From Fabrea salina (Eukaryota; Ciliophora; Heterotrichea; Heterotrichida; Fabreidae): a stretch of DNA of 64,000 nucleotides. The notes under the pieces were generated by a model. That model saw only the letters and a program-made list of their open reading frames with translations, was not told the DNA's origin and ran no database searches. This document shows, piece by piece, positions 1 through 7,869 of this stretch. Positions within the stretch are counted from its first letter, which is position 1; every line of letters starts with the position of its first letter. The DNA is taken from positions 122,087 through 186,086 of the forward strand of contig JALIHJ010000052.1 of assembly GCA_022984795.1 (NCBI GenBank), read 5' to 3'. Made by a program: the position numbers and the translations under genes.

Positions 1-266
1 TACTAGAGAACTCTGGCTTGACTTTTTCAAACCACCCCCTTACAAAAAGCTTTTCCAAAAACTGCTTCTTGAAATCAATCCTACTTTGCCTGCTAAACGG
101 CAATATTGACAGAGCAAAAGAAACTCTTTGGAAGTACCTTTCTGTGGACTTTAAAAACTACGGCCAAAAAAGGTTTATTTCTGAGTTCATCAAACTGGCT
201 AGAGAAAACTGCCCTGACAACTGGACTGTTCAAATTGTAAATAACATTAAACACTTTTACCTTTAA
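1..266 (+). CDS. C-terminal end of a possible SNAP-family protein (partial)
   Basis: The reading frame is open from base 3 and ends at TAA 264-266, giving about 88 residues; the start lies outside the window. The fragment is helical and contains a segment (LLNGNIDRAKETLWKYL) resembling the helical hairpins near the C terminus of alpha/gamma-SNAP, the NSF adaptor in SNARE disassembly. This is a pattern impression only, and another TPR-like protein is possible. The stop is separated by one base from the ATG of the next gene on the same strand. Confidence 0.35.
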   Translation, partial: LENSGLTFSNHPLTKSFSKNCFLKSILLCLLNGNIDRAKETLWKYLSVDFKNYGQKRFISEFIKLARENCPDNWTVQIVNNIKHFYL

Positions 267-267
267 A

Positions 268-906
268 ATGGATTTAGTAGTGCATTATGAGTGCCCTTAT
301 GCAGAAAGGGTGCTTCTGGTCAAGTCATTCAAAGAAATCGAGTGTAACGAAATTGAAGTAGACTTGTTCCACAAACCAGACTGGTACTTAACAGAAGTTC
401 CTAGTGGAAAAGTTCCTGGACTCAGAGTCAGAGGTCCCAAGAAGTACGAGTGGCTGCATGAATCTTGGCAGATTTGTGAGTACTTGGATTCTTTTCCAGG
501 GCCTTCTTTGTACCCTAGAAACCCTTCTTCAACCCCTGACCCACTCATCAAAGCCTTAATAGACCTGCAGATTAAAACTCAAATAGAACCCTTTTGCGAC
601 TCTGTGTATAAGTTTTTAAACACAGGAAAGGGATTGAAAAGCACCAAAACTTTTCTGCAGAGCCTAAACAACTATTACTTCAAAGGAGGCAAGTTCTACA
701 TGAACCAAATCTTGAAGTCAAATGAGCTTACTATAGCTGACATCATGCTTTTCCCGTTTATTGAAAGAGTTTGGGCTCTGAAAAGTACAGTGTTTTCTAG
801 TCTGGAGTTGGACAACGTTTGGAGTTGGTTTTTGAATTTAAGCAAACAAAACTGGACTAAAGTTTGCAGGGCCAACCCTGGAGCTTTGCGTGTATATAAC
901 CCTTAA
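268..906 (+). CDS. Glutathione S-transferase, omega/CLIC-like
   Basis: The 212-aa length is typical of soluble GSTs. An N-terminal thioredoxin-like fold carries CPY at residues 9-11, the position of the catalytic Cys in omega/DHAR-type GSTs. It also has the cis-Pro motif VPG (Pro50) and an ES-x-x-I-x-EYL glutathione-binding segment near 65-75. The rest matches the helical C-terminal GST domain. Omega-class enzymes act as thiol transferases or dehydroascorbate reductases in the cytosol, and that activity is inferred here. The ATG starts one base after the upstream stop, and the gene converges on the hydrolase gene with 6 bp between stops. Confidence 0.85.
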   Translation: MDLVVHYECPYAERVLLVKSFKEIECNEIEVDLFHKPDWYLTEVPSGKVPGLRVRGPKKYEWLHESWQICEYLDSFPGPSLYPRNPSSTPDPLIKALIDLQIKTQIEPFCDSVYKFLNTGKGLKSTKTFLQSLNNYYFKGGKFYMNQILKSNELTIADIMLFPFIERVWALKSTVFSSLELDNVWSWFLNLSKQNWTKVCRANPGALRVYNP

Positions 907-912
907 ACTTAA

Positions 913-2037
913 TTAAAGAATGTTAAGTAGAATTAAGGATCCTAATGCCAAAGCTAGGCTCGAGTCATGACTGTAGTCTGAATAGCCTTTAAAAGCATAA
1001 ATGGTTACAAAGTACTCATCAATGAAGTAAGGGTCCCAGTTGTAGATGAGGTACTTTTTCAACTCTTCTTTAGATTCAAAAGTGTTGTTGTTCCTTCTAG
1101 CTTCACTCACTAGAAAGTTAGACAAGAAAGTGGACATAGCTACTGCATCTTCATCATGAGGGATGATTGCAGTGTTCCACTCATAAAGGTTCTTTTCAGG
1201 GTGGAACTGGGATCCGTAAATAGGGTAGTTTTTAGCCTCTATCATAGCTATGAATTGTTTACCCTTCTTATCCTCCATGGTGCTCAGGACTGTGTAGGTG
1301 TCAGATAAGTTTTTGTAGTCTTTGTAAGACTCTGGAGCTACTCCATGGCTGTGAGACAACAAAGACAACTTGAAATTTTCCATCTTTTTCATAACCATCC
1401 AGCCTATTTCTGAGTTATAAGATGTAAACACCCAAGAACTGTTAGCAGCATCTGTAAAGTTGTTTCTTCTTACGTAAGGAGGCTCTCCATCGAAGTCGCC
1501 GATTGTTTTGTAATCATTGTTGGCACACACGTTAATCACTTCAAACCCAAGGCAGGTGGCCCAGAGTGGGTAGTAAGTTCCGTTGTCGTTGATTTTTTTC
1601 ACAAGATCGTACAAGTAGCAAGCCTTTGCTCCGTAGTCATCTGAAAGTGGAGGGGGTGTTTGAGTTGAGTTCTTAGTTTTCCAAAAGTTAGCAGCTCCTC
1701 CTGTGAAGAGAATTCCATTAAGTTGCTTGGCTATTTTTTCAAGGTCATCAAATGACTGGTCTATAAGTAAAGGAACCACCCTAGCTCCAGCCATTTCTAC
1801 GTACTTAACGTAAGAAGCAGCAATGTACGTAGTTAGGTCCTGGGGCACAGGAAAATCCTCATAAGGATGAAGAGGCAAAGACAAAATGCCAATAACTGGT
1901 CTGTCGTTGTTTTGATAAGGAGGTGCTTTAGAAAGAGTTTGTTCCTCCAAAACAGAGTAGTACTTAGTAAGTTGTTCTTCAACTACTGAAGCATTCACAG
2001 CTAAGGCTAAAAGCAGGAAGTAGAATTTGTTCACCAT
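913..2037 (-). CDS. GGH: Gamma-glutamyl hydrolase (folate polyglutamate hydrolase)
   Basis: This 374-aa protein is a C26-family class I glutamine-amidotransferase-like peptidase that removes gamma-glutamates from folylpolyglutamates in lysosomes or secreted fluid. An N-terminal signal peptide (about 1-16) precedes the catalytic domain. The nucleophile lies in WATCLGFE (Cys162), the catalytic His in QFHPEK (His279), and FTGG supplies the oxyanion region. The C terminus ends in a hydrophobic stretch after a small-residue patch, which could be a GPI-anchor signal and would be unusual for the family. The start ATG follows the upstream gene's stop by 9 bp. Confidence 0.93.
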   Translation of the reverse strand: MVNKFYFLLLALAVNASVVEEQLTKYYSVLEEQTLSKAPPYQNNDRPVIGILSLPLHPYEDFPVPQDLTTYIAASYVKYVEMAGARVVPLLIDQSFDDLEKIAKQLNGILFTGGAANFWKTKNSTQTPPPLSDDYGAKACYLYDLVKKINDNGTYYPLWATCLGFEVINVCANNDYKTIGDFDGEPPYVRRNNFTDAANSSWVFTSYNSEIGWMVMKKMENFKLSLLSHSHGVAPESYKDYKNLSDTYTVLSTMEDKKGKQFIAMIEAKNYPIYGSQFHPEKNLYEWNTAIIPHDEDAVAMSTFLSNFLVSEARRNNNTFESKEELKKYLIYNWDPYFIDEYFVTIYAFKGYSDYSHDSSLALALGSLILLNIL

Positions 2038-2046
2038 TTAATTACT

Positions 2047-2460
2047 TTAAACAAACTTCTTACCTTTCAAGTGGGAGAGATAGATAGTAGTAGGTACGAA
2101 CTTAGAACTTTTATACCTTTTAAGGTTGAGTGATTTACCTCTTCTCCCTGCTTTCTGTAAACCAGCATTTTGGTTATTTTTGAGATTAGAAAACCTAAGT
2201 ACAGGAGTTTCGATTCTTTTGATATGAGCGTTTTCCTTGGGAATCATAATCTTGGGTCTTTTGCGTTGGATTTTAGTTTCATAAGCTAAGTGAAGCACAT
2301 TGCGTCTGGATTTCAAAAAGGGAAGTCTGTTGCTGCTTGGGGACAAAGAAGCTCTTGCTGCTTGGATTATTGAAGACTGGCGTCCAGAGTAGCCTTCTTT
2401 AGAAGAGACTGACTCACTTTCCTTCGTTGGCAGATTTTTACGGGAAATCTCTTCCATCAT
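2047..2460 (-). CDS. Small basic protein, unknown
   Basis: This 137-aa open frame is rich in Lys, Arg and Ser. There is no signal peptide, membrane segment or recognised domain. Two adjacent ATGs occur at the start in an A/T-rich TTTAAATG context like that of its neighbours, and it ends with TAA. It sits between two same-strand genes with 9 bp to the hydrolase start and 61 bp to the gene upstream, as expected for a real gene in this compact layout. The composition suggests a disordered nucleic-acid- or cytoskeleton-binding protein, but no function can be assigned. Confidence 0.6.
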   Translation of the reverse strand: MMEEISRKNLPTKESESVSSKEGYSGRQSSIIQAARASLSPSSNRLPFLKSRRNVLHLAYETKIQRKRPKIMIPKENAHIKRIETPVLRFSNLKNNQNAGLQKAGRRGKSLNLKRYKSSKFVPTTIYLSHLKGKKFV

Positions 2461-2521
2461 TTAAAAAATACAATTAATCACAACTCTTCTACCACTCTAA
2501 CTAGTAGATTACTAAGGCTAG

Positions 2522-2770
2522 TTATAAAGTCTGTAATTTGCGTTTTGCATAGTTTACCTCAGGCATACCTAAAGCTTCAGCTTGATTTACAGCTTCTTGA
2601 AGTAGTTTCTTGTTGTTTTGTGAGCAAGCAAGTCTGAGTCTGTTTTTAACTTCTTCTCTAGAAAAGGCTGAAGGCCCTGAGTTGTGTTGGGACTTAGCTA
2701 CTTCTTCAAAGTACTTGTTCTTCCAGAACTCAACTTCTTTCTGTAGTTCTTCAATGGCTTGGCTTTCCAT
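2522..2770 (-). CDS. Small coiled-coil protein, unknown
   Basis: This 82-aa protein has an N-terminal amphipathic helix (EELQKEVEFWKNKY) and a C-terminal helical pair resembling short repeats of many protist proteins (LLQEAVNQAEALG). No family is recognised. The start lies in the TATAAATGG context shared by neighbouring genes, 9 bp after the stop of the upstream micropeptide gene. The stop is TAA. Confidence 0.6.
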   Translation of the reverse strand: MESQAIEELQKEVEFWKNKYFEEVAKSQHNSGPSAFSREEVKNRLRLACSQNNKKLLQEAVNQAEALGMPEVNYAKRKLQTL

Positions 2771-2779
2771 TTATACGAG

Positions 2780-2980
2780 TTAGTCCATTTTGTTAGTTAG
2801 ATTTTGGTCAGAGGGTTGCTGGGTCTGGTATTCTTCTCTGGCTTTTTCAATCTTTTCTTCGTTGTCTTTGAAAATGTTTATAGCTCTTTGTATTCTTTCG
2901 TTTGTAGGGAAGTGGTATTCTTCTCTTAGAAGTGTTCCTGCGTATACTCCTAGCGCAAAGCCCATTAAAGCACTTGCCAT
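2780..2980 (-). CDS. STMP1-like (DUF4535) mitochondrial micropeptide
   Basis: This 66-aa protein has an N-terminal hydrophobic glycine-rich helix (LMGFALGVYAGTLL) followed by a short charged tail with a Y-x-x-P-N/T pattern. This matches the layout of short transmembrane mitochondrial protein 1 (STMP1/DUF4535), an inner-membrane micropeptide associated with respiratory complexes. Recognition rests on the hydrophobic motif and length, since such short proteins carry little signal. It is the first of a run of minus-strand small genes. Confidence 0.55.
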   Translation of the reverse strand: MASALMGFALGVYAGTLLREEYHFPTNERIQRAINIFKDNEEKIEKAREEYQTQQPSDQNLTNKMD

Positions 2981-3284
2981 TTTATTTTTATGTAAATTAA
3001 GTTCTAGCTTTCGGATTTGCTGATTCTGAGTTTTGAGTACAAAAAGCTTAGTGGTTAAACAAGCAAAGAGTTATGGGATAGCAATAGCTGGAACTTCTTT
3101 TAGTGACCAAGATGGATTAGGGTTGTAAGACACGTAATCGAATAATGCCCAGCATACCAAGTAAAAATCGAAAATTTGAACATTAGACAACTAGGAAAGA
3201 TTTTAAGCGCAACAAAAGACACGCTTGGAAGCATCCGCTAGTTATAATTCAAAAAGTCCCAAGACTCACTAAAGTAAATTAAGG
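2981..3284 (-). other. Intergenic, about 300 bp, nothing recognised
   Basis: There is no sustained open frame on either strand, no tRNA-like fold and no obvious repeat. It is likely the upstream region of the micropeptide gene and the downstream flank of the decayed small-protein copy. Confidence 0.5.
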
Positions 3285-3758
3285 TTAGTTACGTTTAAAG
3301 TAGAAGTCCCTTGCTTGTTCCACTCTGACTTCGTACATCATATGTTCTATCCGGCTGAGTCCTTCTCCTAGTTTCGTATTGAATTCTTCCCTCGAAGTCT
3401 GTTGATCCGCCCTTGCCTCTTGTCGGTAAATTTCGATCTGCTGCTTCAGTTCAGTCAGATCTCAACTCCCGCCTCAAATTGCTTTGGAGTTGGTACAGTA
3501 GACCTGCTACTGTAGCAACTGAGGCTGCCTTCCCCAGAGTTTGATAGCTCAAGCTTCCTTCCTTCAGAAACTCTTGAGCAGTTTTGAAGCTCCTCGTAAC
3601 CTTTCTGAATATTAAAGATTTATCCATCACAGAATTCCTAAAATGGAGGTGACACCAGTGCCTAGAGTGCTTTACCTTGTCAAGGACTGGGAGACAGACC
3701 CACGCAAGTAGCATATGCAAAACCTAGAGAAACTACACTTCATAAAGGTAAACACATG
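3285..3758 (-). pseudogene. Small membrane/coiled-coil family, copy A (frameshifted)
   Basis: Copy A encodes a short helix, a hydrophobic segment (SVATVAGLLYQLQ) and then a coiled coil. The first part, probably from the ATG of MDKSLIF, is in one frame up to a TGA at 3451-3453. The coiled coil continues one base out of frame (LKQQIEIYRQEARADQQ...) to TAA at 3285-3287, so a single-base shift separates the halves. Copy B next door has the same architecture intact. A second, inverted copy lies at 33491-33873. The conserved blocks upstream of the ATG are probably regulatory or decayed N-terminal sequence. Confidence 0.6.
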
Positions 3759-3845
3759 AATAAACATCTCATTTGAATGAAGGATAGCATTTGGAAAGAC
3801 CAGACCAACTGAAAAGACTTTGAGTTATGCATTAAATTAATTACA

Positions 3846-4157
3846 TCAAGATTTGGAGCGAATCTTCTTTGTAATTTCTTTTTGCTCTGCTAAGATTTCT
3901 TTAGCTATTGCTTCTATTCGATCGAATCTTTCCTTCATATCTACTGCAAGGTCTTCTAAAAGCTTTCTTTGTTGTTTTTCGAAATGAATCTTTAGCATGA
4001 TGTACTTCAACTCCCAAGCACTGTTAATTTGGTACATTAAACCAATCACTACAGCGGCTGAAGCTATATTCAGTGCAATTTTGGGGTTTATAAACCTTTG
4101 TCTTTCTCCTAGCCACTTCTGAGCAGCTCTGCAATGCTTTTCAAATCTTGCAAACAT
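3846..4157 (-). CDS. Small membrane/coiled-coil family, copy B
   Basis: This 103-aa protein has a short amphipathic helix (KHCRAAQKWLGE), a hydrophobic stretch (ASAAVVIGLMYQIN), and a C-terminal coiled coil rich in Lys and Glu. The A-x-V-x-G-L-x-Y-Q core is shared with copies A and C. No known family is recognised; a small organelle-membrane protein is plausible. The frame ends at a TGA, but three codons further on there is an in-frame TAA that aligns with the TAA of copies A and D. If UGA is sense here, the true end is 3840 and the protein gains three residues. Confidence 0.55.
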   Translation of the reverse strand: MFARFEKHCRAAQKWLGERQRFINPKIALNIASAAVVIGLMYQINSAWELKYIMLKIHFEKQQRKLLEDLAVDMKERFDRIEAIAKEILAEQKEITKKIRSKS

Positions 4158-4235
4158 AAAGATTATTAAAAGATTTACTAAGTTAATATCTAGATTCGGC
4201 CAATTAAATGATTTAAAAAGCTTAATTAGGAATTA

Positions 4236-4530
4236 GACCTTCCTTGCTTGTTCTGGACTACCTGGTAATACTTAGTTCTTGGTAGTCCGCTTAGTTAAAT
4301 GCTGGGTAGTGCCCCTAGGTCGTCCAAATAAAAGTCTTTTCGCTGTTGTACCCATCAAACCATTTGTTAATAGGTTTATTAAAGTGGTCTGTAATATTTC
4401 TCTGACCAGAGTGCTGTAGATTTGGTGCAGTAACCTTACCACAACTACTTCAAGTTATCTTGCCCAAAGTGTTGTGGTTAATTCTATATTGGTTACTTCA
4501 ACTATTCTAAGCAGTTTATCAATATGTCAT
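4236..4530 (-). pseudogene. Small membrane/coiled-coil family, copy C (decayed)
   Basis: Only fragments align with copies A and B: a hydrophobic-core piece reading RLLHQIYS..., the flanking CACAACACTTTGGGCAAG region, and the 3' block around TTCCTTGCTTGTTC that also occurs in copy A. No continuous frame remains. It is third in the minus-strand tandem, between copy B and the divergent RCC1 gene. Confidence 0.45.
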
Positions 4531-4685
4531 AAATTCAAATTTAGAAACACAAGAATCACACACATTACTAACACCCAAGTAACTCTACTAACTTAAACTC
4601 TAACCAACCCAAAAGTATTAAGTGTTTCCCGCCAAAAGAAACTAGTGAACTATCTAAAATTAGTTTCTTTTTCATATTTAAATAC

Positions 4686-6392
4686 ATGGAAGCTTCTGTC
4701 ACAAGTTCAATTAGTGCTAAAGAAGAACTTCCACAAACTCTTTTTGTGATCAAACAATCACAAACCTACTGCGGACTCAACTCAACTAAAAACTTTCAAC
4801 TTGAAAAGTCTTTTTGGGACCCCATTTACAAGTTCCCTGTGATTTATACTAAAGACTGCTGCTCAGTCAAAGGGCACTACTTTTACAACGACTTAACTCA
4901 CGTTGAAGACTTCGATATAAAAGACTCTATACTTAGTTTAAAAGAAACCAGTCCTTTCAGAAGAACAGACGACATTCTGTACACTGAAGACATGTGCACC
5001 CAGGAGTCCCTGAAAAGCTCCACTACCAACCTAAAGAAGCTTTCAGAGTTTCCACTCAGTCCTAATCTTTCTGTTATCCAAAAGTCAACTAACACTTTTA
5101 GTTCTCTGTCTTCTTTTTGCTCTGACTGGGACGCTAGAAAGTCTTGCCAACTAGAAGAGATTGAAGAAGATAGTTCCCCTGAAGAAGAAGTTCCTATTTC
5201 GCACTGTGAAGCCAATAGACTTTTTTTAAATGGAATGACAGCTTCCAAAACCAAGTTCAACGACTTAGTTTTTGAAGTGCCTGAGTCTTCAAGTCCTCTT
5301 TTGGGGAAGTTTGTGGTCTGCAGGCAAGTCGCCTCCGGAAAGCTAGTTGAAACTAGAGAAGGGGCCATTCAAATAAAGCCTTTGCAAATAGAGTACTCCA
5401 TGCCTTTTTGTGGATTTGTTTCTGCACCTTGTTTGGAATTCTGGACTGAACAAAACAAAAGCAAGTCTTGTAGTAAGTACAAAGCCCCTTTGACTAGCTT
5501 TTTTTCAAGTCAAATTCTTTTGGAACTTAAGAACTGGTGCATTAAGTGGGTCACTTGTGGTTATGAGCACTGTGCAGCAGTAACTACTGAAGGCAAAGTT
5601 TTAACTTGGGGCTTTGGAGGTTCGGGGTGCTTAGGTCACGGCAACACATACTCCTGTTGTACTCCAAACATAGTGAATTCTTTGTTTGACTGCAAAGTAA
5701 CTTACATACAAGCAGGCGGTTATCACAACGCAGCAGTTACTTCAGAGGGAACTATGTTTGTATGGGGAAGAAGTGATGTCCACCAACTAGGAATTAGCTT
5801 AGAAAAACTAACTAAGGACACCATTGGGCATTACTCTTCCGAGCCCCTTTTACTAGACTACTTCTGCCAAAAGCAAGTAAAGGTATCTGGAGTGGCTTGC
5901 GGAGAAGCCCATACAATAGTGCTTGACTCTAAAGGCAAAGTATACTGTTTTGGCTGGGGAGAGGACGGACAACTAGGAGTGGATCCTTGCAAGTTAAAAC
6001 AAAACATGATGACTGACAGAGTCCTCGAACTCTGTTTCGAAGGTCCAGTTTCAAAGGTAGCAGCAGGCGGCTTGTTTTCGAGTTGCTTAGTTGAAGGGGA
6101 AGTTTTTGTGTTCGGAAACGGAGAACAGGGCCAGTTAGGACTTGGAAGCAAAGTTAGGTGTGCTGACTTTCCTAGCAAAGTTGAGTTAAAAGACCAGTTC
6201 GTAGTAGATATTTGTTGTGGGGAAACTTGGACGGTCTGCTTGACTACAGAAGGGAAACTGTTTGGGTGGGGACAAGGCAAGGTAGGAAGGTTCAAGGACT
6301 CTAAAAATTACCCAGAAGGCTCAGATGTTGTATGTGCTGTTCCCAAACAACTTTACGAAGCCGACATTGCTCACAAGTTACTAGTAAGTTAA
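4686..6392 (+). CDS. RCC1-repeat protein
   Basis: This 568-aa protein has a disordered Ser/Glu-rich N-terminal half (to about residue 280) and a C-terminal RCC1 beta-propeller (about 290-545). The propeller repeats show the characteristic pairs CGYEH..AAVTTEGKV..WG, AGGYHNAAVTSEGT..VWG and CGEAHTIVLDSKGKV..FGWG. RCC1-like domains act as GEFs or protein-interaction platforms, and no specific partner can be named. It ends at TAA with only 2 bp before the stop codon of the convergent downstream gene. Confidence 0.85.
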   Translation: MEASVTSSISAKEELPQTLFVIKQSQTYCGLNSTKNFQLEKSFWDPIYKFPVIYTKDCCSVKGHYFYNDLTHVEDFDIKDSILSLKETSPFRRTDDILYTEDMCTQESLKSSTTNLKKLSEFPLSPNLSVIQKSTNTFSSLSSFCSDWDARKSCQLEEIEEDSSPEEEVPISHCEANRLFLNGMTASKTKFNDLVFEVPESSSPLLGKFVVCRQVASGKLVETREGAIQIKPLQIEYSMPFCGFVSAPCLEFWTEQNKSKSCSKYKAPLTSFFSSQILLELKNWCIKWVTCGYEHCAAVTTEGKVLTWGFGGSGCLGHGNTYSCCTPNIVNSLFDCKVTYIQAGGYHNAAVTSEGTMFVWGRSDVHQLGISLEKLTKDTIGHYSSEPLLLDYFCQKQVKVSGVACGEAHTIVLDSKGKVYCFGWGEDGQLGVDPCKLKQNMMTDRVLELCFEGPVSKVAAGGLFSSCLVEGEVFVFGNGEQGQLGLGSKVRCADFPSKVELKDQFVVDICCGETWTVCLTTEGKLFGWGQGKVGRFKDSKNYPEGSDVVCAVPKQLYEADIAHKLLVS

Positions 6393-6394
6393 TA

Positions 6395-7144
6395 TTAAGT
6401 TTTAGCATGAGGGTTACCTTGTAGGAAGTCGTCAATGTCAGTAACTAGCCACTGGGGTCCTTCAAGCAAGCTGTTTTTATTAAAATAAGCACACTTTAGA
6501 AGCGAGACCAAAGAACCAACACTGCCAAAAGCACCTTTTTTGAACTCCATCATAGTTTCGAACTTGAGTTTGTGAATTTCAGAAGACCTAGACTCGTTTC
6601 CTCTAAGCACATTTCCTTCTTCGTCGCGCAAAACTAACTTAGAAGGCGAGTTGAAAAGCAAGTCCACACTCAGAAGAATGTGGCTTTGCTCAGTAGGGAC
6701 TATTCCGTTTAAGTAGTTGTAAGTAAACCCTAAAGCGTCTCTTTTGAGTTTATTCGTTAACTCATCAAAACTTCCCACTTCAAATCCTTTTTCCTTATTT
6801 TTGCTGCGGTCAACGTGAACTCCAGCTGTAATGAAATCATTGTACATAAAGGTATTGACTTTTGAGTCTGGGTTTACTAGTTCTAAAGAGTGTCTCCTTC
6901 GTTTAATAGTGTCAAGAGATATTTTGGTTTCACTGAACAAGTTAGGTTCCATCACTGACTCTAGAAACTCAGTATCAGAATTTACAAATGCTTCCAAAAT
7001 GCTTTTGTAAGCCCCCACAAAGCCTTCTTGACTAGACTTTAAGAGCTCATCAACGGACTTTGAAAGCGGAGCCAACAAAAAAGGAGTGCTTTCGTTGAAT
7101 CGCCAAGGAAAGCTAAGGGCTTGGAAACTCCTGTGGTTTATCAT
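6395..7144 (-). CDS. Possible Tim44-like mitochondrial protein
   Basis: This 249-aa protein has a basic, hydroxylated N terminus that could target mitochondria. It is followed by an alpha/beta region resembling Tim44/Mba1/mL45-type domains: a YKSILEAF helix, a 'basic R-R-R' loop, and a C-terminal WLVTDIDDFLQGNP that recalls the conserved 'W-x-V-x-D-I-D-D' end. The family assignment is tentative. The start codon is only 8 bp from the divergent ATG at 7153, and the stop is 2 bp from the convergent RCC1 gene. Confidence 0.4.
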   Translation of the reverse strand: MINHRSFQALSFPWRFNESTPFLLAPLSKSVDELLKSSQEGFVGAYKSILEAFVNSDTEFLESVMEPNLFSETKISLDTIKRRRHSLELVNPDSKVNTFMYNDFITAGVHVDRSKNKEKGFEVGSFDELTNKLKRDALGFTYNYLNGIVPTEQSHILLSVDLLFNSPSKLVLRDEEGNVLRGNESRSSEIHKLKFETMMEFKKGAFGSVGSLVSLLKCAYFNKNSLLEGPQWLVTDIDDFLQGNPHAKT

Positions 7145-7152
7145 TTGTATAA

Positions 7153-7863
7153 ATGGAAACCCGAAGGTCTGAGAAGCTAACGCAAAAAGACTTAGTTACT
7201 GTTTCACAGAAAAAAGGAGTGGTTAAGTACTCAGTTAACCTACGCAAGTTCATAGTAGTTATGTGTGGAGTGGGGTTGCTTGGGTGTTATTTTAACCTTG
7301 CAGTGGGGTGTTTGGGGTACTTCGACTGTAGAAGTGTGTTTCCTAGTGTTTACTTGTTGGCTGAGTTTAAAAGACATGACCGCATTGGTTTAGTTTTGGA
7401 TACTTACTTCAGTTTGGTGCTTTTGTTGCTTCATATAGGAACTTACTGGAACTTGAAGAAGTTAAGTGGCTTAGTACTGGGTTCTTTATCTGCTGTTTTA
7501 CTAGTGCTAAGTGGATTCTTAAGTGGGTTTGGCAACCAAAAAGCACCTTTAAAAGTTATTTTCTGGGTATGCAATGCAGCTTGGGTTGGCATTTACTACT
7601 TTGCTTATAAAAAAAGGATTAGTCGTTTAAATTCTCAAAAGTTGGCTTGGTTTAGTGCTTTCAAAAGCCTTATACTGACTACTTGTGCTTTAGGCCTACT
7701 TAACTTGTCTCAGCTTGTAAGCGAAAACCTTTTTGCAGTTTTTGAATGGACTATACTTACTTTACTTATAGCGTCCATTGGAGTATTGGCTCAGCTTTTA
7801 AAAGTGTATACACTCGAAATCCGGCTCCAAAGGGACTACAGCTTAGAGCTAACCGACATATAA
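7153..7863 (+). CDS. Six-TM membrane protein, Frag1/DRAM/Sfk1-like
   Basis: This 236-aa protein has six hydrophobic segments: about 31-55, 75-100, 105-125, 133-150, 165-185 and 190-215. The pattern FPSVYLLAEF in the first luminal loop, and the late E-W helix start (FEWTILTLLI), resemble Frag1/DRAM/Sfk1 proteins. Those proteins act in lysosomal/autophagy membranes or in PI4K/GPI pathways. This is inferred from hydrophobic layout and weak motifs. It starts in a TATAAATGG context 8 bp from the divergent Tim44-like gene, and its TAA is 6 bp from the MPP10 stop. Confidence 0.5.
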   Translation: METRRSEKLTQKDLVTVSQKKGVVKYSVNLRKFIVVMCGVGLLGCYFNLAVGCLGYFDCRSVFPSVYLLAEFKRHDRIGLVLDTYFSLVLLLLHIGTYWNLKKLSGLVLGSLSAVLLVLSGFLSGFGNQKAPLKVIFWVCNAAWVGIYYFAYKKRISRLNSQKLAWFSAFKSLILTTCALGLLNLSQLVSENLFAVFEWTILTLLIASIGVLAQLLKVYTLEIRLQRDYSLELTDI

Positions 7864-7869
7864 AGATAC

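Noticed and set aside
5690-5720. GTAACTTACATACAAG inside the RCC1 gene as an intron
   Set aside because: The segment encodes a conserved RCC1 strand (VTYIQAGGYHNAAV), so it is coding.
6380-6410. Possible 16-nt intron GTAAGTTAATATTAAG at the end of the RCC1 gene
   Set aside because: Splicing would add only one residue before a TAG; it lacks the A10/TAG consensus and gives no homology gain.
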